18,874 bases of DNA from Hydnum rufescens UP504 (taxonomy: Eukaryota > Basidiomycota > Agaricomycetes > Cantharellales > Hydnaceae). Location: contig MU129085.1 in assembly GCA_014904985.1 (NCBI GenBank), positions 6,393-25,266 on the forward strand, read 5' to 3'. This document shows, in pieces, positions 8,550-18,221 of this stretch. A program made the translations under genes and the position numbers. Each line of letters opens with the position of its first letter. Position 1 is the first letter of the stretch. The notes beneath the pieces were generated by a model. That model saw only the letters and a program-made list of their open reading frames with translations, searched no databases and was not told where the DNA came from.

Positions 8550-9742
8550 ATGGCTAGGACAAATGAGGTCGCTGTTGAAGCCGCCCTGCCCAAGGGTCGG
8601 CCCAAAGGCAAGAAAGCGGTGCCCCCAGTTGCTACTCGCCCTAACACAAGGTCCTCAGCGAACATTGCCACCCCTAGTGTTCCGAAGGCTATGACCAAAA
8701 TGAAGGCCTTGGCTAAGCCAATTGCCCCGGCCTCACACAATAATTCCCCTGAACATGAATATGAAGGGGACATCCTCTGACTGGAACATCCATCGTTCGT
8801 GGCAACAAACTCATTCAAGCTTGTTCCTGTCAAAGGCCCAAAGCGTCCATCCCGCGGTTGAGGAAGCCTGAGGCCCCGTTGATTTCGACCGTTGTGCAAG
8901 GCCTCGCAGGCGCGACGATGCCCAGTCACAGCCGATATCACCCTTCCCTCCGCTCCCTCCCATATCCACCATGTGCTCAAGTGATGAAGACAACGATGCT
9001 GTCCAGGACGCCCTGGATGAATTCTCCAACGGTCATTTCAATGAACCAGAAGACTCGGACGCGGATCTCAAGCTGTTGCATGAAGCCAAGACGCCATTGC
9101 CCTCATCCCCCACTCCTACCCACACCACTCGGCTTCTGAAAGGCAACGCCCAAAAGTCAGAGATCTTGGACAAATCAGCAGCTCGGCTGGATTTGGACAG
9201 CGTTGAACCAAGCTCTGGGACCGCTGTCCTCACCGGCACCAAGCTCTTCGTTTCGTAGTCAGTCGTTGTCTCCCTCCTTCGACACATCCTCGACAGATGA
9301 GGACTACATAGAAGCTGTGATGGACGTGATTTCCACGGCTGCTGATGACAATGAGCAGGCTGCCTTGCTCACACGAAAACTGGAGCTAATCAAACAAAAG
9401 CGAGCCAAGTATGCTGGTGATGCTCAGTCCTACCGTGATTGGAAAGCCGGCCAATCTGCAATCCACAAGGGCAAGGGAAAGGAGGGCGAGATCACTCAGC
9501 CTACTCATAGACGAGTGATTACTAAAAAGGATAAGGCGGTCATCAAGGAAAAGATGGAATCCCACAATGCAGAATGGACTGAAATGGCCAACGAACTCGG
9601 GATTGAACTGGAGGACGTCCTCCAATACGTGTACCAAGTACGTCAATCTCGCCGCAATAACAAATGGTGCATCTGGCAGTGCCTTTATGGTGCGGAGAAT
9701 CCTGGCCATGGTAATAGTTTATTTTGTGCGTTATTTGGGTGA
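8550..9742 (+). pseudogene. Frameshifted hypothetical-protein gene remnant
   Basis: Coding-like segments follow each other on the plus strand in different frames. From ATG 8550 a basic, Ala/Pro/Lys-rich start (MARTNEVAVEAALPKGRPKG) runs to TGA 8778-8780 and stays coding-like past it (VPVKGPKRPSR). A second frame covers about 8858-8920, a third is acidic (CSSDEDNDAVQDALDEF) to about 9240, and a fourth runs from about 9225 with STDEDYIEAVMDVIS and a helical, charged C-terminal part (ITKKDKAVIKEKMESHNAEW, then NNKWCIWQCLYGAENPGH). The last block resembles the helical region found in many agaricomycete hypothetical proteins, where N-W-x(3)-W is followed by NP; I cannot name a function. GTAATA at 9711 could be a splice donor, but no next exon is seen. 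Some frame changes could be introns, but none has good signals, so I call it broken. Confidence 0.5.
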
Positions 9743-9935
9743 ATACTCAGCCCTGGCCGTAAGACCATATGCTAAAAACCCATGAAGCTCGTGTAATAAT
9801 TAATGCTACTGCATGAGCTTCGTGTGATAGCATATTACAGGAAGCTCCTGAAGCATAGCAACAGTGGATTACTAATATACCTCGAAATAATAGATAATTA
9901 CTGGAACCAAATATATATAATATCAGGAATGGGGT

Positions 9936-10040
9936 TATTGGGTGGATCCATATCGGGTATTGGGCAAATCCATATTGGGGGTATTGGGCAAATCCATATC
10001 GGGGGTATTGGGCAGATCCATATCGGGGTATCGGGTGGTT
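9936..10040. repeat. 24-bp minisatellite, about 4 units
   Basis: Units close to GGGGGTATTGGGCAAATCCATATC recur with ATCC anchors at about 9946, 9968, 9992 and 10016, that is 22, 24 and 24 bp apart. On the minus strand one phase reads DLPNTPDM-like octapeptides. The core GGGGGTATTGGG-N3-ATCC is shared with the minisatellite inside the gene at 12517-12786. Confidence 0.85.
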
Positions 10041-10704
10041 CCCTGGCCAGGTCGGGCTGCCCCTCGGGTCACCAGGGTTCTTATATCCACTATATCCATT
10101 CACTGTCCATTCAAAATATTGAATTGGGAATGAAGTACATCCAAAATTTTTTTGCCCATCCAGCGGAATCACTGGGCCCGGCAGTGAGGACTTGATGCAG
10201 GCTAGTTAGTACTGTACTTAGGACCCCACACACTGATAGGCGGGCTGTCGGGACTGCCCATTCAGTCTCGGGTGACATCAACCACTCAAATTTTCTCTCT
10301 AAGTCCTGATGCACGTGATCTCCACCGAAAATTTCTTCTAAGTCCATCCATAATGTCCGGGGGGGCTTTCTTAGTTCTGTTTCGAATCAAACTATGAATG
10401 ATATTTTTCATGATGAGGGACAAGTGGGATTTCTAAGTACGGCAGTAGGGTTGTAGGTAAGGAATATGAGGCAAAAAGATCACTAAGGATAGCGAATGAA
10501 ATCATAACGCCACAGGACATGAGGGGGAGGAGATCCAACTGTTGCACTCTCTACTGCACTCAATTGTGGCAAGCTGACAAAACTTCGCAAGGCATATTCT
10601 GCCCTAAACACTTAGAGACATCGGCTGCGGAAACCCCAAGGAGATCAGCGGAAGCACGGATTAAGCAGAGAATGTAGGTCGCCACTCACGTTACCTACTG
10701 GTAT

Positions 10705-10968
10705 GTTTCTGCAAATAGAGGTGACGCACTGAGGACCATTTCCGTGAATAGATGTGACATGCTGAAGACCGTTTCCATGAATAGATGTGACACGCTGAAG
10801 ACCGTTTCCATGAATAGATGTGACACGCTGAAGACCGTTTCCACGAATAGATGTGACGCGCTGAAGACCGTTTCTGCGAGTAGATGTGACGCGCCGAGGA
10901 CCATTTCCGCAAATAGATGTGATGGGGTGAGGACCGTTTCCGCAGATAGATGCGACGGCCTGAGGGGG
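10705..10968. repeat. 33-bp minisatellite, 8 units
   Basis: Eight units start at 10705, 10738, 10771, 10804, 10837, 10870, 10903 and 10936, an exact 33-bp period. The core is gtttccatgaatagatgtga followed by a cgctgaagacc-like tail. The central units are most alike and the outer ones have diverged, the usual pattern of unequal exchange. Period divisible by three leaves several frames open on both strands; I see no other sign of coding. Confidence 0.95.
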
Positions 10969-11026
10969 AGGGCAAAGGATCAGCGAAAATCCGACATAGT
11001 AATCTACATACTCGCACATATTAATA

Positions 11027-11248
11027 CCAATCTGGGTCATACGAGACCAAGCCCCACGTACTATCAATCTGGGTTGTACGGGACCAAGCCCCATGTAGTA
11101 CCAATCTGGGTCGTATGGGACCATGCCCCATGTAATACCAATCGGGGTCGTATGGGGCCAAGCTGCATGTAATACCGATCTGGGTCATACAGGTCCAAGT
11201 CTCGTGTAGTACCAATCTGGGTCATATGGGACCAAACTGTTGCACAAG
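11027..11248. repeat. 37-bp minisatellite, 6 units
   Basis: Units start at 11027, 11064, 11101, 11138, 11175 and 11212, an exact 37-bp period, with core ccaatctgggtcgtatggga then ccaagccccatgtaata. The period is not a multiple of three, so the open frames through it are not repeats of one peptide and are unlikely to be coding. It lies 59 bp from the 33-bp array but shares no obvious core with it. Confidence 0.95.
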
Positions 11249-11832
11249 CCAGTGTCGATCCGCGGCATCGTATTCCGGGACTGTCCCAAGCGGGGTACAT
11301 ACGCATTGATGAAAGTGTCACTTGATGGATTTAGAGGTGTTGACTGAACGCCGAGGACGGGCCTCTCTTGAGGCATCGTCACTCGGTTGATTGGCTGCCG
11401 AGTGTTCAATGTGTTATCAGAGTTGCTGACTAGGCTTCGAGAACGGGGTTTCGTATGGTGTGGAGGGGCTCCTGTTGTGTCGCAGCTGCCAAGTTCCGCA
11501 GATGAGACAAGTCCTAAGCCGTCAAAGGGGTGTCATAGTCAAAAGTTGTTTGGAAAAGCAAAAAGAAAAAGACGTACGATTTTTCAAGCACGTTGACACG
11601 TAGCTAGGGAAAAACAATTCTGGGCTGCTGATATCACTGAGCCCAGGTAGGAGCCGAGTATTCGTGGACTGCAAGACTGCCATGGGAGCTATCTCCCTTC
11701 AGCATGAACGAAAACGAACAAACGAGAGTGGTGGGACTTGTGTGGATGGCATTGCAGAAGTCGCCGAATATTCAACATCATTCCGATATTCGACATGAAG
11801 CTTACAGTATCTACTTGCTTGTATGTATGTAC

Positions 11833-11866
11833 AAAAAGAAAAGAAAAGAAAAGAAAAGAAAAGAAT
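11833..11866. repeat. (AAAAG)n microsatellite
   Basis: About six perfect AAAAG units follow GTATGTATGTAC. It lies just 3' of the stop codon of the minus-strand 778-residue gene, so on that strand it would be a (CTTTT)n tract in the 3' untranslated region. Confidence 0.9.
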
Positions 11867-11890
11867 AGGCATACAGAAAAAACCGAGAAT

Positions 11891-14573
11891 TCAAGGCTCG
11901 AACAAACATCCATTAAGCGCCCATGTCATATCCGTGATTGCAGCATGCCAGGCATCAGAGGCAGGACTATCATTGCTCGAGGTGAGCTTGTGTCCCCACC
12001 ACCCCAATGACATAACAAAGGAAATTATGCCATTGATTCCACCGACTTTGAGAACTGACCAAGATCCAGATCCTCCCATAATGAGGCGTCCGTCTTCATC
12101 ACATTTGCGCCAATCGGGCTGTGCCACGGACCACCAATCCAACCATGACTTGGAATACGCTGGGAGCAGTCCGATTTCTGGCGGATTTGGTGCTCTCTCT
12201 CACTCACCACGAGCACTCTTGATCCAGGCCTGAACAGCTGGGGGACGGTGTTTAGTGGGCAGCAAAGAAGTCTACAGTCAATATTGTATTAGTACTATAT
12301 CATTACTACACCAAAAAAGAGGGGACATTACAGATTTTTTTGCATACTTTTGTGTACACTCAATCTCAACCCACAACGCGAGGAGATGCAAATACTCCTT
12401 ATCAGAAGACAAAGCAGAGGCCAAATTGAATTGGAGTAAGAGCCAGGAAGGCCACTCATCCTTTTCCTGAAGCGCCTGTAGCCTTATTGAAGGCAATTGG
12501 AGCGGCGACCCCGGACGATCCAGATTGGGTGTATTAGGATGATCCAGACTGGGCGTGGGCGTACTAGGATGATTTTTGCTTGGGGTATTAGGACGATCCA
12601 TGGCGGGGGTATTGGGATGATCCGCGGCGGGGGTATTGGGACGATCCGTGGCGGGGGTATTGGGACGATCCGCGGCGGGGGTACCAGGACGATCCGCGTT
12701 GGGGGTACCAGGACGACCTGCGCTGGGGGTATTAGGATGATCCACACTGAGGGTATTGGGACGATCGGCACTGGGCAAAGGCGGGTCAGGTTGTTGGGGT
12801 GAAGAGAGATGAGAAAATGGCACGGGCGAGGAACCGGGTGCAGTGGATGAGAATCGTGGAGGTACACTGCTGGATGGTGAATGAATTGACGATGTGCAGG
12901 AACCCATAATACACTCCGATTGTCTACGTTCTATACCGATTGAGCTGACACTCTTTACCCTTTTTCTTGGCGCACCACTGCTAGAAGCGGTAGCGCTTTC
13001 CTGATGCCTTTTTCTCTTACCTTTGCCCTTGCTCGGCTCATTAGGGATCCCAGTTTCTTTGGCTACCTTCTCCCATTCAGCCATCATAGCGGCATTGTGC
13101 GCTATGTTGGCACGACACCTCCTCTCTATCTCGGGAGTCACCACGCTGAGTTTAGGAGGGCTTGGACGATGTGGGGTGGTTGGGAGTTCAACGGTAGTGT
13201 CGTTTCCCATGTGATCAGTACTCGCTAGATCCGCATCGTCGTTGTCGTCACCCTGGTGGTCGTCAGCTCTGCTGTCGTTGATGAACGAGTCATTTGGCGA
13301 GGCACCGAAGTGGTTTGTCGAGAAATCATGACTCTTGGAAATAGAGCCCGACGCGAACCCAAAATGGGATTGGGACATGGATGAGGAGGATACCCCTAGT
13401 GTAGAGGCAGCAGCACTTGCCACTGAGGATATAGTTGCAGACTCTACAATGAAAGATAGAGGTGATTAGTATACCATACGTGTCTGAGACACACGGCCTC
13501 GCTTACTGTATTTAGCTTCCAAGAACTTCATATATGATGGCAAGACTGTCCCAGTACATGCTGGGTACTGATGGGCCAGATAATCCATCGATACCTCTCC
13601 CTCGTTAGCAGTTCCCACATGGATCCTATGATAGAGAGATTGAGTACCAAGTTAGTATTGGGAAACATTATCTGACGAGATAATGGCGTACTGAGATATG
13701 AAGAGATCCTGAGTAAACGGATCAGGGCCGCCAACGAAAAGTGAAGCCGATACTCCCGTTTCTTCACAGAATTTGGTTATCGTAGCTTTGAGCCTCGGAA
13801 ACATGGTCTTGAAAACTCTGCGAAGTTATGGGCTGATGTTACTTGAGGATCAAAGATGAAAGAGAGCACTAACTTAGCTTTCCGATTGGCATCCTCTGAA
13901 TTTCGAGCCTTGAGCTCTTCTTGGTAGAGCCGCTCACGCTCCGCCTCCACAGCCGCAATCACGTTGTCGGTTTCCTTCACATAAAGTTCAGCCGCGATTT
14001 TGTTCCGCGTGACTAGCTTGGACCATTTCTTGCCGGCAGCTGCAAAACTGGCTCTGTCAAGAGCAGCTTGTTTTTCGAGGAGTGGTGTGATTTTCGAGTC
14101 GTAGTATAAACTCAAATAGACCTGAATGTGCAACGAACGTCTGGCAGATAAGAAGAGGGGGGCAGGATCCTTGGATGACTTCAAGGCAGACTCGGAAGGG
14201 GCTCCGCCAGGGTCATTCCGCTTCTCGTGCCTCTTCTGGTTGATGCCGTGTTTGCTTGAATTCCATCTGAACCAAATGAGAATGGCCTACAATAGAAGTT
14301 AACCCACGATGAGATTAATTTCCACAGCCCTGGACTTACCTCCTTGGTCTTTTTTATGGAACACTCTTTCTCTTCCTCATTAATAGCCTCGGGGTACGCA
14401 TGGCCAGGGATCAGTTCAGCATCACGCGGACAATTCCACGGATACTTCTTGAAATACTCGCCATAGATATGTTGAAGGAGAGCAGTTTGGTTTTTTGATG
14501 CCCTAAAACGAGCCTCAAAGCTCCGGAAGAAGTCGCCACGACTGGTTTTGTCAGGCCATGAGTCTCGAGCCAT
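11891..14573 (-). CDS. Intact 778-residue hypothetical protein, seven exons, octapeptide repeat
   Basis: Exons 14573-14340, 14286-13874, 13817-13692, 13625-13507, 13443-12332, 12271-12208 and 12159-11891 join in phase through GT-AG introns of 48-66 nt (53, 56, 66, 63, 60 and 48 nt) into 2337 nt ending in TGA. I recognise the style from common agaricomycete hypothetical proteins of unknown function. The layout is: a helical N-terminal part (RGDFFRSFEARFRASK, then YGEYFKKYPW; residues about 13-50); a charged helical stretch (about 150-215); a small conserved block ending SASLFVGGPDPF, then IHVGTANEG (about 235-270); an Asp/Ser-rich linker with basic clusters KGKGKRKR and PRKRVK suggesting nuclear import (about 435-460); D-R/H-P-N-T-P octapeptide repeats (about 515-612); and a Trp-rich C-terminus (PPAVQAWIKSAR, SWLDWW, SLGWWGH). 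The start is the first ATG of an open exon; an upstream exon cannot be excluded. The 48-nt last intron could instead use an acceptor 18 nt upstream, in frame. It is divergent from the dead KDZ transposase and may be its partner gene. Function unknown. Confidence 0.82.
12517..12786 (-). repeat. 24-bp coding minisatellite (DRPNTPAA octapeptides)
   Basis: GATCC-type anchors recur at 12517, 12541, 12571, 12595, 12619, 12643, 12667, 12691, 12715, 12739 and 12763, nearly all exactly 24 bp apart; one unit is 30 bp. On the minus strand each unit encodes an octapeptide of the form D-(R/H)-P-(N/G)-T-P-x-x inside exon 5 of the 778-residue gene. The frame is kept in every unit, including the longer one, which supports selection for an open frame. 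The Thr-Pro steps are possible proline-directed kinase sites (inference). Confidence 0.92.
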
Positions 14574-15317
14574 GCAAGAATTCGGTGAATACCGAAATCC
14601 TCATGTATTCGGGTGACTCCGCTGATAATGATATCATAGACACAGCTGGGTGATCTGACTATGACTATGATACCACAGCAAAGACCTCTCCAAACCGTAT
14701 CAAATACCTCATTCTCGAGCCTAGTCATGAAACTAGTTGATCACACACTCCCTCCAAATGGGCGATCCTCTAATTCTGTACTAATACTCTCTATACAATG
14801 TGAATGCCCGCATTCAATTTCATGTGGATTTTCTCGGTGTCGCTGAAGGCCCAAAGGTCCGCATTATGGCCAATCGAGGTTCACTGGAATGAATTAATGA
14901 ATGGATGTTATTAATTATGTATAGACACTTGAATGCTGTGATTCCTCCACATCGTACCCACCAAATAAATTCTTAATTCTGAATCCTTAATAATGATGCC
15001 AATTCCTGTAGACTTGGTCAAGTACCTATCTATGCATATTCAGTACACAATTTTGGGTAGCCCTAATTGTAATGGTTTCCAGTCCAACATGATGTCAGAT
15101 ATTTGAGTTCAGGCGACTCCTCTTTGATTTTGGTTATAGCCAAGCCAAATTTCCTGGTTTGACTACAACGACTACAACTCAAAAGTCAACTCAATAATAT
15201 GTGTATTTGCAAATAATATATGATCATCGGTGTCCTCTGTTAACGGTGGTGCCATGCTCGAATCAGTAGTGATGGTCACTCAACGTGACGGTCACCGTCA
15301 CTCACGTTCATTTCCGC
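14574..15317. promoter_or_regulatory. Divergent intergenic region between the two genes
   Basis: About 745 bp of AT-rich DNA separates the starts of the 778-residue gene (minus) and the KDZ transposase remnant (plus), so it should hold both promoters. No convincing TATA box or core element stands out. Near its right end is a perfect 8-bp inverted repeat with one spacer base (gtgacggt c accgtcac, 15285-15301), preceded by the related gtgatggtcac at 15270. These could be binding sites or sub-terminal transposon motifs; neither is proven. Confidence 0.4.
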
Positions 15318-18221
15318 ATGAGGCCAACGCGTGGTCGGGGCCACCCTGGGTACAGTCTTCTTAGCAAGAGGGATGTACTCAGCGAGGCATCTGTTGCAAT
15401 AGAGACCCAGAAAGACATTCGTTTATGGGCGGCCGACATTGCCTCCTGGGAGGATTTACCAGGTTTTCCTGAGCCCGACGACAGAGCACCTGTAAACATC
15501 AGTTATGAGCACCACATGGAGAAGCCGGCCCCCCATCGAAAGAAATACCCCCGGTTCTGTGTGTATCTCCTGTATCCTGGTGTAATTCTCAACTGAATTT
15601 CCACCCCACAGGACCGACCGCTTATGGACTGGGTGCCGTGTTGTCAAGAGTATCTTGATTCTCTCCTTTTCCTAGAGGGGAGAGGTGAGGCTCTTGTCGT
15701 TACCGGGTGTCCCCTATGCTGGGAACCAGGTGTGAGCGGGGTTTATCGATGCAATGACTGTTTGGGAGGGGCACTTTTGTGTTGCAAGTGCACTCTCGCC
15801 ATTCATGAAAATCTCCCTCTTCACAACATCCAAGTAAGTTCTGCATGTCTGTCTCGTTTTTTCCTTATCTCACATGGATGATCTCAGGTGTGGACTGGCC
15901 AGATGTTTGAGCATGCCTCACTGAGGGGCCTTGGCCTCACTGTCCAATTAGGTCATCTGGCGTATCAGAAATGTCCTGTCCCAGTTTATGCCTCATCTTC
16001 GTTCATTGTCATCCATATGAACGGAGTTCATAGCGTTCGTGTCACGTTCTGTGGCTGTTCCAATGCACCTCACCATTGTGTTCAACTCCTTCGCCGGCGT
16101 TGGTTCCCGTCCACAGTTTTGCAGCCGAAGTCATGTGCTACATTCGAGGTCCTACATCAATATCAACTTCTCTCTCTCTCATCAAAAATATCTATCCACC
16201 ACTTCTACGACATGCTCGAATGTTTAACCGACAACACCAGGATTAGTCCCAGTACCGGTATGGTGGCAATATGAATCAAATGATCGTCGCTCTTTACTGA
16301 CTAACACACACTCAGAATAAATACAAATCTTTTTGTTGAATGGTGCGCAAATGGAGGCACTTGAAAATGCCTCAAGCAAGCCGGTCATGGGAATGATCCA
16401 TCTGGCGTGTTAGGTACCGCCTCTGGCGAACTCGCGGTCATATGTCCTGCATGCCCCGAGCCCGGAGTGAACCTTCCAGAAGAGTGGATGAACACTCCGG
16501 AAGAGGAAAGGTACGGTGTATCTCATCTGTCGCAAAATTGATGCTTACTCGCTATCAAGGTTTCTGTATGATGGGATATATGCTATCGATGCGAATTTCC
16601 GCCTCAAAAATCGTGCGTGAAGCTCTGTTGACCCCGGCCTAGGCACCAGATGGGCGTACTTTGTCGATGATCAAGCGTACAGTACGTATTTGCTGAAACA
16701 TACGTCCCAAAAGGATGTAAGTGTTTTGTGCATGCTATGAGCGATCGTTTGTTTGTTTATCCGTATCTCCCCAGATTTCTTCCTGTGCAGGGTTTGCAGC
16801 GTTAGATCATGCAAATACCAAAAAATCAGACGGACTCCAAGTAACTGGCGTTGGAGCCGTCGTATGCGCCTGTCATGGCTTGCTTCGCCCCAACGGCATT
16901 GGAGATTTGCAGAAAGGAGAGCGGTTCGCCCTCTCCTTATGTTTTTACGATGCGAGCACTAATGACAGATTTAGGTTTTGCAACATGGATTATATTATGT
17001 TTTCGAGCCTTCAGGGGACAAAATTAGGACATATTACGATCTCGTATGATATATTTTGCCAATGGATCACCAAGCTTCACTGTCGACTTCCATTGTTACC
17101 CCCGGAATTCCAGATTGACCCCAACGTTACGACTCTGAGGGGGGTTATCCCCAAATTCCACTTCGGGGCCCACAAGCCTGAAGGCCATGCCCAATTTTCC
17201 TTGAACTGGATGCTGGGGGTTGGACGGACAGACGGTGAGGGTATTGAATGAGACTGGTCCAGCATAAATCCTGCTGCCAACAGTACGAAAGAAATGGGTT
17301 CTGGATGTCGACACGACACTCTAGATGACATTTGGTCTGACTTAAACTATCGAAAGATAATGACACTCGGTGAGTTCGCCACTTCTTCCTTTGGCATTTC
17401 TAATCTCTGTACAATAGGCACTTCCTTACTTCAGAAACTGCACAATGCCCTTGTCCAAAGTGCATTTCATCTTGAACAATATGACACGCTGACACAAGGT
17501 CTAGCGGATGACGATGCCAGCACATGGGAACGAATGGTGCGAGAGTGGGAGATTGATGCCTCTAAGCCAGACCCCTATACTTTACCATTGTCTAGTAAGT
17601 CTTTCTTATTTCCATTCATGCTAATTCTAATATCTTCTCAGATAAATCGCAGGCGCAAATACACCTTGAACTCATCGAAATGGAGCGGGACTCATTATAT
17701 CATGGCAGTGTGTCATTGCACGATGTCAGTGCTAGTGCGTTCGTCATCATGGGTTTAGATATTGAGGATACACAGTAAGTTTGTAAGCTCATTTTAAAGT
17801 ATTGTTTCTAATTGCATAATATAGGGGAACTCGTGGTCTAGCCCATCATCACTCAGCAATTTTAATCTATCATTCTCAATCACACCGACGAGAGCGATTT
17901 GTTCTGCGCTTTTCTTCCAGCTCACGCAAGACTGGTCCTGAGGACTTGATAAGACTGTTTCCAGAGTGATGGAAGTGTTTTGACGGGATTGCTGTAGAAT
18001 GCCGACAGAGAGCAACCTTGTCCCCTCCAGTTGAGGTAGGACAGGCTGGTTTGGATGACTCAGTCTATCCACCATGCCTCATGATGTTGCGAGAATGCAG
18101 TACTCGACGATCTCCTCACGAAGAAAGGAGGACTTCCTCCGCCAGCGTTCTTTCCTTGCGCACAATTTCATCCATTCAACCCGCAGAGCTAAGAGGAATA
18201 ATTAGTTGGGCAACGGATTAA
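15318..18221 (+). pseudogene. KDZ transposase with CxC2 cysteine cluster, inactivated
   Basis: Ten exons can be joined: 15318-15560, 15612-15833, 15888-16257, 16316-16510, 16560-16716, 16775-16923, 16975-17369, 17418-17594, 17642-17774 and 17825-18221. Introns are 47-58 nt and all phases agree if one extra base near 16239 and one near 16369 are ignored. Order of motifs: zinc-ligand cluster with CPLC, CNDC, CCKC and a His pair (15700-15830); FCGC and QLLRRRWFPST of the CxC2 region; the conserved linker ELAVICPACPEPGVNLP; then the KDZ catalytic domain with AIDANFRL, VTGVGAV-type block, RFCNMDYIMFSSL, SYDIFCQW and GRTDGEGIE, which likely supply the acidic residues for DNA cleavage. TGA stops lie at 16337, 16618, 17249 (one codon after GEGIE) and 17967. 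About 811 codons remain, and the last exon no longer resembles the family. The ATG at 15318 is the first in frame with good context; the frame is open upstream to 15285. Confidence 0.93.

Larger units (their letters stand above)
9743..11890. other. Gene-poor repeat belt
   Basis: This 2.1-kb stretch holds three minisatellites (9936-10040, 10705-10968, 11027-11248) and an (AAAAG)n tract. Open frames crossing the arrays in several phases come from repeat units that lack stops. Two minus-strand frames look mildly coding-like but unrecognised: 10347-10111 (MDLEEIFGGDHVHQDLERKF) and about 11520-11185 (RQPINRVTMPQERPVLGVQS); both are short and without neighbours that fit. An imperfect inverted repeat (gaagctc / gagcttc) lies at about 9784-9818, and ctgggct / agcccag at 11620-11646. 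Confidence 0.6.

Noticed and set aside
10705..11248. A CRISPR-like array
   Set aside because: Repeats are directly abutting with no unique spacers, and the genome is eukaryotic.
10645..11321. Genes encoding 11- or 13-residue peptide repeats across the 33- and 37-bp arrays
   Set aside because: Several frames on both strands are open only because the units lack stops; the 37-bp array is not a multiple of three and no start or flanking domain supports coding.
12497..12867. Separate genes on the plus and minus strands over the 24-bp array
   Set aside because: They are shadow frames of the octapeptide repeat in exon 5 of the 778-residue gene.
13626..13691. A GC-AG or frameshifted junction between exons 3 and 4 of the 778-residue gene
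   Set aside because: Careful re-reading gives a canonical donor (CA|GTAC) and acceptor (CATAG|GATCC) that join in phase.
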